Made by a program: the position numbers and the translations under genes. A stretch of 6,167 nucleotides of DNA from Chloroflexota bacterium (GTDB lineage: Bacteria; Chloroflexota; Chloroflexia; QHBQ01; JADMIH01). How positions within the stretch are numbered: the stretch's first letter is position 1; each line of letters starts with the position of its first letter. The notes under the pieces are model-generated. The model was not told the origin of the DNA. It ran no database searches and saw only the letters and a list, made by a program, of their open reading frames with translations. Location: contig JADMIH010000211.1 in the NCBI GenBank assembly GCA_015478675.1, positions 1-6,167 of the forward strand. Reading direction: 5' to 3'. This document shows, piece by piece, positions 1 to 6,047 of the stretch.

Positions 1-131
1 AACTCGCTGATTATCTCCGAAAGGGCTTGTGTTTGTAAGAGAAAAGTGATACATGAAACGGGACATTAAGTAAGACAAATCAGGGATAGTACACCCGGCG
101 AAAAGGTGCTAAACTGATTGCAGTAGAGCGC

Positions 132-161
132 TTGCCCCTTTCTTCTCTGTGTGGGTATAGA
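132..161 (+). promoter_or_regulatory. Possible sigma70-type promoter of the HTH-STAND regulator
   Basis: TTGCCC (132-137, four of six matches to TTGACA) and TATAGA (156-161, four of six matches to TATAAT) are separated by 18 bp. A start about seven bases downstream would fall near 168, inside the ribosome binding site and only about five bases before the ATG. That geometry conflicts with use of the purine-rich ribosome site, so either the transcript starts further upstream or the gene is read from a near-leaderless mRNA. Both boxes are only partial matches, so this is tentative. Confidence 0.25.
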
Positions 162-163
162 TC

Positions 164-169
164 GGAGAG
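164..169 (+). promoter_or_regulatory. Ribosome binding site GGAGAG
   Basis: GGAGAG has its GGAG core ending five bases before the ATG at 173, a normal Shine-Dalgarno distance. Together with the in-frame stop at 158-160 it fixes the start of the regulator gene. Confidence 0.6.
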
Positions 170-172
170 CAT

Positions 173-2701
173 ATGAGCACTTTTGCCCAATGGTTTAAGA
201 AGCAACGGCGAGAAGTGGGGGTAAGCCAGGAGGACATTGCCTCCGCTATCGGCTACTCGGTGGCTAGCATTCGCAAAGTCGAGCAGGGGTTACGCCTGCC
301 TTCCCTCGCGATGGCTCAACTGCTGGCATCTTACTTCCAGGTGCCGGAGAGCGATCAGCCCACCTTCATAAAGCAGGCTCACTCAGGCGACGCCCCCTTC
401 ACGGCCGCTGGTGAGGCTGTAGGCTCTGAGGGCCGCATTCCTGGCTGTGCTGTGCCAAACAATCTGCCTGCTTCTTCTCTCACCCGGCTTATCGGTCGCG
501 AGGATGCTGTTGATGAGCTGAGCCGGTTGATGCTGGAGAGCAGCGTGCGCCTGCTCACCCTCACAGGGCCTCCAGGTATAGGCAAAACAAGCCTGTCGTT
601 GGAGGTCGCACGGCGTTTGGTGGACGAGGAGGAGGTCTTTAAGCAGGGGGTATTCTTCGTCAACCTTGCGCCAACCCGGGAGGTGCTGTTTGTGGCTGAT
701 ACGGTTGCGGCCACTCTAAGCCTGACGGAAGCAGGTGTCAGCACCTCCTTCGAGAGCCTGATGGGGCATTTACGGAGCCGACGGATGTTGCTGGTGCTGG
801 ATAACTTCGAGCAGGTAATCGAGGCTGGGCCTCAGCTAGCAGCGCTGCTGGTCAGTTGCCCAGGGATCAAGGCGCTGGTAACGAGCAGGGAAAGACTGAA
901 CGTGCGCGGCGAGAGGCTATTCCAGGTACCCGCGCTGGAGTTGCCCGACCCTGCAATTCCAGCGTCCCCCTCCGCTATAGCGCAATATGCCTCGGTCAAG
1001 TTGCTCGTCGAGCGAGTCGCCTCGGTGGACCCTAACTTCCGCCTTACCGCAGAAAACGCACCGGCGATAGCCCGTGTCTGCGCCCACATGGAAGGTTTGC
1101 CCCTCGCCATCGAGCTGGTAGCGGCACGCACACGCCTCTTCCCAATTGAGGAGATAGTTGGACGGCTCGACCGCAAGCTTTCGCTGCTGGTCGGCGGACC
1201 ACGCGACATGTCGCCCAGGCAGCAAACGCTACGCAACGCCATAGAGTGGAGCTACAACCTCCTGGGTGAGCACGAGCAGCTACTTTTCGCCAGGCTTGCC
1301 GTCTTTGCCGGTGGCTGCACCTACCCGGCTGTCGAGGCGGTGTGCAACGCTACGGGCGATCTGCTGATAGGGGTGCTGGAAGGTCTGGAGTCGCTGCTAA
1401 ATAAGAGCCTCTTGCGCCGTGAGCAGCGCGGCGAAGAGTGGCGGTTTTCCATGCTTGAGACTATCCGCGAGTACGCCTTGAAAAAGCTGGAGGAGAGTGG
1501 GGCCGCCAGCAAGACAAAAGAGAGACACGTGGAGTACTTTCTAACGCTGGCCGAGGTGTCGGAGCCGCATCTGGTGGGGGTGGAACAAAAGCTGTGGCTC
1601 GACAGGCTGGAGCGTGAGCATGATAACGTGCGGGCTGCTCTTGCCTGGGCTATTGAAGGCAATAAGCTGTTGTTGGCTGCGTACCTCGCAGGCGCTCTGG
1701 GGCGCTTCTGGGACACACATGGGCACCTGCACGAGGGGAGGTACTGGCTTGATGCGGTGCTCAATAAGGTCTCGGCGGGGGGTGAAGAGCTCCCCACTGA
1801 GCTAACTGTCAAGTTGCTGGTAGAGGCAGGAGCGTTGGCAGCTATACAGGCTGATTACAGCCGGTCGATCTTGTTGTACGAAGATGCGCTAGGACTACTG
1901 CGGCAGGAGGATAACCCGCGCGAGCGTGCTAACGTGCTTTACCGGCTGGCCCGACTCAGGAACGAAACAGGGGACATCTCAGGCGCTAGAGAGGCGACTC
2001 TGGAGAGCCTGGGGTTATATAAGATGTTGGACGACCGCCTGGGCATGGCCTATACGCTCAACATGCTCGGCACAGTCAACTTCTACAATGGCCATGAAGC
2101 TGCGGGTATAGAGTTCTATAACGAGAGCCTGGCTTTGTACCGTCAGATGGAGGACAAGCAGGGCGCTGCCAACGTGCTCAACAACCTGGGTGAGATAGCT
2201 CGGCTGGGTGGGGATTACAGGCGTGCTGCTGCGCTTTATAAGGAGAGCATCGAGCCTTGCGGGGAGCTGGGTGACCAGATCGGTATAGCCATTACCCTTA
2301 ACAACCTGGGCTATATGGCCCTCAACCTGGGTGATTGCGCAGAAGCGCGAGCGCTCTTTACGGAGGGATTGAAGATGTGCCAGAACCTGGGCAGCCCGCG
2401 CACCACTGCCCTGGCGTTGTACGGGTTGGCGGGTGTCTTCGGCCTGGAGGGGCGACTTGGGGAGGCTGCTCAACTCTTCGGCACCGCTCAGGCTCTGACC
2501 GAAAAGATAAATACCAATTACGCACCTGCTGACCGGGCTGATTTTGAGCGGCAAATTGCCAGTGTCCGCTCACGCATGGGAGAGGTCGCCTGGTCAGCTG
2601 CCTGGAAGCTGGGTTACTCTATGCACTTTGATGACGCGGTTCTGCATGCGCTGAGTAACGCTGGCACCTCCTATACCGCAGGTAGCAGCGTAGCACTCTA
2701 G
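173..2701 (+). CDS. XRE-family HTH / STAND (NB-ARC) ATPase / TPR transcriptional regulator
   Basis: This is an 842-residue cytoplasmic signal-responsive regulator. Residues 4-63 form a Cro/C1-type helix-turn-helix: SQEDIASAIG (18-27) is the second helix and SVASIRKVEQG (29-39) the likely recognition helix. After a linker (about 70-98) comes a STAND ATPase of the AfsR/LuxR-associated NB-ARC type: Walker A GPPGIGKT (132-139), Walker B LLVLDNFEQ (206-214, D210), sensor-like LVTSRERL (235-242) and the GLPLAIELVA box (308-317). A winged-helix segment follows (about 345-440), with the family-typical SPRQQTLRNAIEWSYNLL and MLETIREYA. Residues 584-783 hold five TPR-like units, and the last 60-70 residues (LFGTAQAL through HALS) match the usual C-terminal tail of these proteins. 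In STAND proteins the TPRs sense a ligand or partner, and ATP binding switches the protein between closed and oligomeric states. All key ATPase motifs look intact. The start is set by GGAGAG at 164-169 and an in-frame TAG at 158-160. No SARP, LuxR or nuclease effector domain is present, so the HTH is the only visible output. The target genes and the inducer are unknown. Confidence 0.93.
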   Translation: MSTFAQWFKKQRREVGVSQEDIASAIGYSVASIRKVEQGLRLPSLAMAQLLASYFQVPESDQPTFIKQAHSGDAPFTAAGEAVGSEGRIPGCAVPNNLPASSLTRLIGREDAVDELSRLMLESSVRLLTLTGPPGIGKTSLSLEVARRLVDEEEVFKQGVFFVNLAPTREVLFVADTVAATLSLTEAGVSTSFESLMGHLRSRRMLLVLDNFEQVIEAGPQLAALLVSCPGIKALVTSRERLNVRGERLFQVPALELPDPAIPASPSAIAQYASVKLLVERVASVDPNFRLTAENAPAIARVCAHMEGLPLAIELVAARTRLFPIEEIVGRLDRKLSLLVGGPRDMSPRQQTLRNAIEWSYNLLGEHEQLLFARLAVFAGGCTYPAVEAVCNATGDLLIGVLEGLESLLNKSLLRREQRGEEWRFSMLETIREYALKKLEESGAASKTKERHVEYFLTLAEVSEPHLVGVEQKLWLDRLEREHDNVRAALAWAIEGNKLLLAAYLAGALGRFWDTHGHLHEGRYWLDAVLNKVSAGGEELPTELTVKLLVEAGALAAIQADYSRSILLYEDALGLLRQEDNPRERANVLYRLARLRNETGDISGAREATLESLGLYKMLDDRLGMAYTLNMLGTVNFYNGHEAAGIEFYNESLALYRQMEDKQGAANVLNNLGEIARLGGDYRRAAALYKESIEPCGELGDQIGIAITLNNLGYMALNLGDCAEARALFTEGLKMCQNLGSPRTTALALYGLAGVFGLEGRLGEAAQLFGTAQALTEKINTNYAPADRADFERQIASVRSRMGEVAWSAAWKLGYSMHFDDAVLHALSNAGTSYTAGSSVAL
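1922..2521 (+). repeat. Five tandem TPR-like units of exactly 40 residues
   Basis: Within the regulator, protein residues 584-783 repeat with a constant 40-residue (120-base) step, units starting near 584, 624, 664, 704 and 744. Each has the pattern 'A..LN.LG......G....A..LY.ESL.L...LGD'. The middle three are most alike: LNMLG (629-633), LNNLG (669-673) and LNNLG (709-713), each followed about 15 residues later by an alanine-rich helix. The step is longer than the canonical 34-residue TPR, as is common in TPRs attached to STAND ATPases. Residues from about 500 to 583 are probably more diverged helical repeats of the same solenoid. Confidence 0.8.
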
Positions 2702-2715
2702 CCGTTTGTTACTAC

Positions 2716-2749
2716 TACTTGTGTGGTAGAAATACTTGTGTGGTAGAAA
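2716..2749. repeat. Perfect 17-bp tandem duplication
   Basis: TACTTGTGTGGTAGAAA occurs twice head to tail with no mismatch and no spacer (2716-2732 and 2733-2749). It lies between the regulator's stop codon and the terminator hairpin. It is non-coding in either direction as far as I can tell. The simplest reading is a recent slippage or duplication event. A binding-site pair is possible but unsupported. Confidence 0.9.
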
Positions 2750-2751
2750 GG

Positions 2752-2792
2752 GACAGAGCAATAACTCAGTGTAGCTGAGTTATTGCTCTGTC
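2752..2792. terminator. Bidirectional terminator hairpin between convergent genes
   Basis: The arms GACAGAGCAATAACTCAG (2752-2769) and CTGAGTTATTGCTCTGTC (2775-2792) are perfect reverse complements, an 18-bp stem closed by a five-base loop TGTAG (2770-2774). Two G-T wobbles could extend the base. It sits 50 bp after the stop of the plus-strand gene and ends 10 bp before the stop of the minus-strand gene, the expected place for a shared terminator. The T-tracts are poor on both sides (TCTTGATCT on plus, CCCTTTCT on minus), so it may work as a strong structural terminator or as an mRNA 3' end stabiliser rather than a textbook intrinsic terminator. Confidence 0.8.
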
Positions 2793-2802
2793 TTGATCTG
2801 AT

Positions 2803-4530
2803 CTATTCCCTCCTTAATACCTCATGTTCCTTATTCCAGCTGGGCTTGGGCCTTCTTCTACTCCGGCGCTCCATGTAGGCAGTGACCCCCAGATAGAGGA
2901 GAGGTGTGCCTTCCATGATGATCGACCTGCCGGTCTCCAATTCCGTAATGGCGCTGTTGCTACGCCAGTAGGTGGCATAGAGAAGCATGCTCGATATGCT
3001 CAGGATGAGGGAAGCGTTGAAGAGCGTTCCGGGCCCGAGCAGAGCAATTACAGGGACCAACCATGATACGTACCAGGGCCAGAACCATACCGAGCCGACG
3101 GTCAGGTATGCGAAGAGGAGCCAGCCCCAGGCTACCACCATCGCGTTGAATGTGCGCGCTTTCCAGCTCTGGGTGATCGCGACCGCCGCCACAATCAGGA
3201 CAGCTCCAAAGCGCACAGGCCAGTCGAGTTTTCGCATGATCGCGTCTATGGTCCAGGAGCCGGCAGGCTGCCAATCAAGCAGCGCAGCAAAGCCGCTCGC
3301 GGCCTTGGATGCCGTGTAGAGTATCTGATCACCAAGCGAGTTTGTGTATCTCTCCACGGCTGGGCCTGTGAAAAGTGGTCTTAGGGTTGCAAGCCCCTCC
3401 CAGAAGGGGATGTAGCCCAGCACGAGCGTGATTACTAGAAGCGCCGATGCTTGCAGAAGATAACCGACGCGGCGCGGGAGGTTATCATGGGCCTTGCCGG
3501 GAGACGCTTCCCAGAAGAGGAGCCACAGATACCCGGGCACAAAGGCCAGGGCGATGAATTTGACCAGGGCCGCCAACCCGAACGCTACCATGGCCAGCCG
3601 CCACCGACCTGAGAGGTGTAGCCACATCGCGCACAATATGCCAGTGATCATGAGAATATCGTTATGGCCGTTCGCGCCGAACTCAAGGAGCATCAGCGGG
3701 TTCCAGGCGTAAACCACCGTTACACCAACCCGAGCTCCCGTCTGCCAGTCTGCGAGCGAAGCGCTCTGCGGCAGGGCGCGCGGTTGGTTCCAGTAGCGTG
3801 GCACCACGATGCCCGCTATCTTCCAGATGAGCGCGAGGTTCACCAGGTATGCGAGGTCGGCCAGCAGCTTGTAGCCCAGTAAGTGGGTAACAATGTCGCC
3901 GTCTATGGCCTGAGCAACTGAAGCAATCAATCCGGCGAACGCCACCCACACTGGACCGTACACAACTGGAGTCTCTTTCCAGTAGACCCATTGCAGCCAG
4001 TTACCCTGGTCACGGAATATGTAGTCTGCCGGGACGTGAGTGAATGGGCTCTCCCCGAAGACTACCAGGATTCGCCCGTACCAGATATAGCTGAAGAGAT
4101 CGGTGCTGAGGATTCCCGGGACGATAAAGAGCAAGGCGAGCACTGCCACCGATACAAAGAAGATCCACCGAAACGCCGGCGTCGAGTCCTGGGCGCGAAA
4201 AGCTCCGAGCCGAAAGGAGCCTGCCAGCGCCAGTATGTAGGGAGCGGTGACAAACGCGAGGACGATTATGAAGAGGGCCGAGGCAATATAACCAAGGTCG
4301 CTACCACGGTCCGGTCTGACCCACCATGTTGGGAAGAGTTCGGCCAGCGGGGAGAAGGCCCCGCTCCAACGGTCTTGCACGAGCGTCGGGCTTACCCAGA
4401 GCGCCTGCGAGTAGATCAAGAGGAAGTAGAGGACGTATCCAAAGATCAACAGAATACCGGTGCGCTTTAGCAGGCTCATGCCGTTGGTGTAGCCTTTCCT
4501 CTCTGCCAGGGTCCTTCGGCTATTGGTCAC
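2803..4530 (-). CDS. GT-C superfamily membrane glycosyltransferase (MptB/GT87-like)
   Basis: This is a 575-residue integral membrane protein with roughly a dozen hydrophobic segments (for example about 22-42, 80-104, 121-141, 189-207, 215-240, 356-376, 437-453, 463-481), typical in size and topology of GT-C enzymes. Those enzymes move a sugar from a polyprenyl-phosphate carrier to an acceptor on the outer face of the membrane. Family-like landmarks are LSTDLFSYIWYGR (141-153) after the third segment, with D144 in the position of the catalytic aspartate, then SPFTHVP (161-167), YGPVW (191-195), NGHND (287-291), a LVKF...FVP helix (322-332) and WPWYVSW (484-490). These resemble polyprenol-phosphomannose-dependent alpha-mannosyltransferases, but the actual sugar and acceptor cannot be read from sequence. 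The C-terminus is a basic cytoplasmic tail (ERRSRRRPK, 554-562). The frame opens after an in-frame TAG at 4549-4551. The chosen start is a GTG at 4528-4530, with GGGAG 12 bases upstream. An ATG at 4477-4479 (residue 18) just before the first membrane helix is a real alternative. It diverges from the propeller gene and converges with the regulator. Confidence 0.85.
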   Translation of the reverse strand: MTNSRRTLAERKGYTNGMSLLKRTGILLIFGYVLYFLLIYSQALWVSPTLVQDRWSGAFSPLAELFPTWWVRPDRGSDLGYIASALFIIVLAFVTAPYILALAGSFRLGAFRAQDSTPAFRWIFFVSVAVLALLFIVPGILSTDLFSYIWYGRILVVFGESPFTHVPADYIFRDQGNWLQWVYWKETPVVYGPVWVAFAGLIASVAQAIDGDIVTHLLGYKLLADLAYLVNLALIWKIAGIVVPRYWNQPRALPQSASLADWQTGARVGVTVVYAWNPLMLLEFGANGHNDILMITGILCAMWLHLSGRWRLAMVAFGLAALVKFIALAFVPGYLWLLFWEASPGKAHDNLPRRVGYLLQASALLVITLVLGYIPFWEGLATLRPLFTGPAVERYTNSLGDQILYTASKAASGFAALLDWQPAGSWTIDAIMRKLDWPVRFGAVLIVAAVAITQSWKARTFNAMVVAWGWLLFAYLTVGSVWFWPWYVSWLVPVIALLGPGTLFNASLILSISSMLLYATYWRSNSAITELETGRSIIMEGTPLLYLGVTAYMERRSRRRPKPSWNKEHEVLRRE

Positions 4531-4576
4531 GATTGCTATGCACTCCCACTAAGATGACCGTGTTACTCTTTGCGCC

Positions 4577-4605
4577 ATTCTACACGTATGACATACAATT
4601 GCTTA
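4577..4605 (-). promoter_or_regulatory. Weak candidate promoter of the glycosyltransferase gene with internal palindrome
   Basis: On the minus strand TAGAAT (4582-4577) is a five-of-six match to the -10 box and would place a start near 4570, about 40 bases before the GTG. The hexamer 17 bp further upstream, TAAGCA (4605-4600), is a poor -35. Between them lies the 11-bp palindrome GTATGACATAC (4586-4596), a position where an operator would block polymerase. Neither the promoter nor the operator is more than a suggestion. Confidence 0.2.
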
Positions 4606-4646
4606 TACTCGAAAACCGGTCAGCCTCAGACTTGCTGAGCGAAATA

Positions 4647-4673
4647 TTGCCCGCTCAAGGTGGGCAGCGGCAA
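4647..4673. repeat. Imperfect inverted repeat (8-bp stem with one bulge)
   Basis: TTGCCCGCT (4647-4655) pairs with AGCGGCAA (4666-4673) over eight base pairs if one C is bulged, around a ten-base loop. An alternative pairing is GCCC (4649-4652) with GGGC (4662-4665). It lies upstream of both candidate promoters, so it is more likely a protein-binding site, or chance, than a terminator. It has no T-tract. Confidence 0.3.
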
Positions 4674-4723
4674 AGATGGACCCAAAGATTTATCTCCCCA
4701 GTATACACTTTGGAGCGCCCGTT

Positions 4724-4755
4724 CTGAGCCGCGCATGATGCCCTTTGTGGCTCAG
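4724..4755. repeat. Spaced 7-bp inverted repeat
   Basis: CTGAGCC (4724-4730) and GGCTCAG (4749-4755) are perfect reverse complements separated by 18 bp, so their centres are 25 bp apart. The right arm ends 12 bp upstream of the proposed -35 box of the propeller gene, a typical place for an activator. The arm CTGAG also recurs nearby in CTCAG/CTGAG (4625-4629 and 4635-4639). Chance occurrence cannot be excluded. Confidence 0.3.
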
Positions 4756-4767
4756 CCGCAGGGAGAG

Positions 4768-4796
4768 TTCACGCCTGCCGCGCGACCTGATATGAT
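4768..4796 (+). promoter_or_regulatory. Extended -10 promoter of the propeller gene, probably leaderless
   Basis: TTCACG (4768-4773, four of six -35 matches) and TATGAT (4791-4796, five of six -10 matches) are spaced by an ideal 17 bp, and TGA immediately before the -10 box gives the TGn extension. A start seven bases after the -10 box falls at about 4803, three bases before the ATG at 4806. No Shine-Dalgarno sequence is visible in front of that ATG, which agrees with a leaderless or nearly leaderless mRNA. Confidence 0.55.
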
Positions 4797-4805
4797 AGTG
4801 AATAT

Positions 4806-6047
4806 ATGAGAAGGAATCTGCCGCCAATCAAGGTAATCTTCCGTATCGTACTGATTATAGTGATCGTACTGGTTACCGCCTCAGCGATCTCTGCTCTCAC
4901 GGGTGTGGGGCCTGTGGCGGATGCGCTTCTGCGACCAGGGGATAGACTCGTGCGCCCGTCCGACGTACCTGCTTGCGGTTGGGCGTGGCGCGCCGTACCT
5001 GCCGCTCCCGCGGGCACCGCTTCCAATGAATTGCACGCTGCGGTGGCGTTGTCGCCCACTGATGCCTGGGCTGCGGGCCTATACGGGGGCGAAGAGTATG
5101 CGCTCACGCTGATCGAGCGCTGGAATGGCAAAGAGTGGCGGGAAGCGGTCAGTCCAAGCGTAGGAAACGCCAGCAACCACCTGTACTCCATGACCGCTTT
5201 ATCGCCCACCGACATATGGGCGGTGGGCGCAAGTCACCAGGGGACGGATCTATGGCGTACGCTGTCGTTGCATTGGGACGGTAAGGAGTGGAGCATCGTG
5301 CCGACGCCCAGCCCGGGTGCTCTCAACAGCTTGAACGCGGTATCGGTTGTTTCGAGTGATGAGGTATGGGCAGTGGGTGACATGACGCTCAATACTCTCA
5401 CAGGAAGCTCGCAGCTACTCGTAACGCGCTGGGACGGTAAGGGGTGGCAGCGCGTGGAGACGGGAGTCGAAGAGCGGAACGCTACATTGAGTGCGGTTGC
5501 CGCTCTCTCTTCCAATGACATCTGGGCGGCAGGCTCTTACACTGATAAGTTGGGCACTCTCACACAACCGTTATTCTTACACTGGAACGGAAGGTCGTGG
5601 CAAGAGGTCAAGGTAGAGGGTGGCGGCGCTGTATGGGGAATCTCCGCGCGGTCAGCGAGCGACATCTGGGCTGTGGGCAACCTGGGGCCGGCTACAGCTA
5701 CGTTTCACTGGGACGGAAAGTTATGGAGGCGAGTCCCCACTCCGAACCCAGGCGACGGAAGAGGCAATAATTCACTGAACGCGGTGGCGGTTGTAGCAAG
5801 TAACGAGGCGTGGGCTGTTGGATCGTACAGCCGAGGCGGAAAAGGTCGCCCGTTGGCGTTGCGTTGGGACGGCAACAAGTGGGCGGAGTCTCCCGCACCC
5901 ACTCCGGGTGAGTACCTCGACGTACTGAGTATGGTGGCTCCGGTTCCGGCCTCGGGAGGAGAGATCTGGGCTGTGGGGAGCACGATAGCCGACAACTTCG
6001 GGAACAACCTGCCGCTGATTCAGAAATACTCCAGCCCTTGCAAGTAG
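4806..6047 (+). CDS. Exported seven-repeat (putative seven-bladed beta-propeller) protein
   Basis: This 413-residue protein has a basic N-terminus (R2, R3, K9, R13) and a hydrophobic stretch (about 10-30) ending in ASA (25-27), so it is either a secreted protein cleaved after A27 or one held by an N-terminal anchor. There is no lipobox cysteine. Residues 57-413 are seven repeats of about 50 residues. Each has a strand pair like LNAVAVxSSNDIWAVGSY, then LxxHWDGKxW, then a V.TPSPG turn. The W-D-G-K-W part is present in six repeats and missing from the last, whose partner strand (WAWRAVP, 59-65) lies at the N-terminus. That is the arrangement expected of a closed propeller ring. The only cysteines, C57 and C412, flank the ring. 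No catalytic motif is recognisable. Proteins of this repeat type are common in Chloroflexota and Actinomycetota and are uncharacterised, and a binding or scaffold role on the cell surface is an inference. The ATG is the first start after an in-frame TGA at 4788-4790. A Kelch- or RCC1-like fold is the alternative. Confidence 0.88.
   Translation: MRRNLPPIKVIFRIVLIIVIVLVTASAISALTGVGPVADALLRPGDRLVRPSDVPACGWAWRAVPAAPAGTASNELHAAVALSPTDAWAAGLYGGEEYALTLIERWNGKEWREAVSPSVGNASNHLYSMTALSPTDIWAVGASHQGTDLWRTLSLHWDGKEWSIVPTPSPGALNSLNAVSVVSSDEVWAVGDMTLNTLTGSSQLLVTRWDGKGWQRVETGVEERNATLSAVAALSSNDIWAAGSYTDKLGTLTQPLFLHWNGRSWQEVKVEGGGAVWGISARSASDIWAVGNLGPATATFHWDGKLWRRVPTPNPGDGRGNNSLNAVAVVASNEAWAVGSYSRGGKGRPLALRWDGNKWAESPAPTPGEYLDVLSMVAPVPASGGEIWAVGSTIADNFGNNLPLIQKYSSPCK
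5031..6035 (+). repeat. Seven tandem ~50-residue propeller repeats
   Basis: The WAxG core recurs at protein residues 88-91, 138-141, 188-191, 239-242, 288-291, 336-339 and 388-391, giving spacings of 50, 50, 51, 49, 48 and 52. The WDG/WNG core follows at 106-108, 157-159, 209-211, 259-261, 302-304 and 354-356. The fifth unit is the shortest (VWGIS to LWRRV). The seventh has an insertion (PASGG, 381-385) and ends in QKYSS instead of WDGK. Confidence 0.85.

Larger units (their letters stand above)
1..172. other. Upstream non-coding flank
   Basis: I see no supportable coding region, RNA gene or repeat here. The first 130 bases are somewhat A-rich relative to the genes and hold no clear promoter pair with acceptable spacing. 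The last 40 bases carry the possible promoter and ribosome binding site listed separately. An in-frame TAG at 158-160 shows that the downstream gene does not extend into this region. The end of any upstream gene must lie outside the window. Confidence 0.6.
4531..4805. other. Divergent intergenic region between glycosyltransferase and propeller gene
   Basis: This 275-bp spacer must contain the promoters of both flanking genes. Open frames that cross it on the plus strand begin antisense to the glycosyltransferase and show no family features, so I read it as non-coding. It holds a small palindrome (4586-4596), two longer imperfect or spaced inverted repeats (4647-4673 and 4724-4755) and a good promoter at its right end. 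No RNA gene or riboswitch is recognisable. Confidence 0.6.

Noticed and set aside
2015..2554. A 179-codon open frame on the minus strand inside the TPR part of the regulator
   Set aside because: It is antisense to a gene with clear domain structure, shows no recognisable motif, and its openness follows from the codon bias of the gene opposite.
173..2701. STAND-type antiviral defence protein
   Set aside because: The N-terminal domain is an XRE DNA-binding domain instead of a nuclease, protease or TIR effector, and no defence gene is nearby. A transcriptional regulator is the simpler reading.
2702..2802. Insertion sequence remnant or attachment site
   Set aside because: There is a tandem repeat and a hairpin but no transposase fragment, no terminal inverted repeats flanking a cargo, and no tRNA gene. 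A terminator explains the hairpin.
3991..4470. A 159-codon plus-strand open frame opposite the glycosyltransferase
   Set aside because: The translation is highly charged and low in hydrophobic content with no family features, as expected for the antisense of a membrane protein gene.
4326..4727. A 133-codon plus-strand open frame running from the glycosyltransferase antisense into the divergent spacer
   Set aside because: About half is antisense to a real gene, the rest crosses the expected promoter region, and the peptide is arginine- and serine-rich without a recognisable domain.
4769..5215. A minus-strand open frame covering the propeller gene's promoter and 5' end
   Set aside because: It is antisense to the signal segment and first repeats of the propeller protein and has no supporting motif or plausible ribosome site.
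5031..6035. CRISPR-like or DNA-level tandem repeat array
   Set aside because: The roughly 150-bp periodicity is imperfect and keeps the reading frame. It reflects protein repeats, with no short conserved repeats separated by unique spacers.
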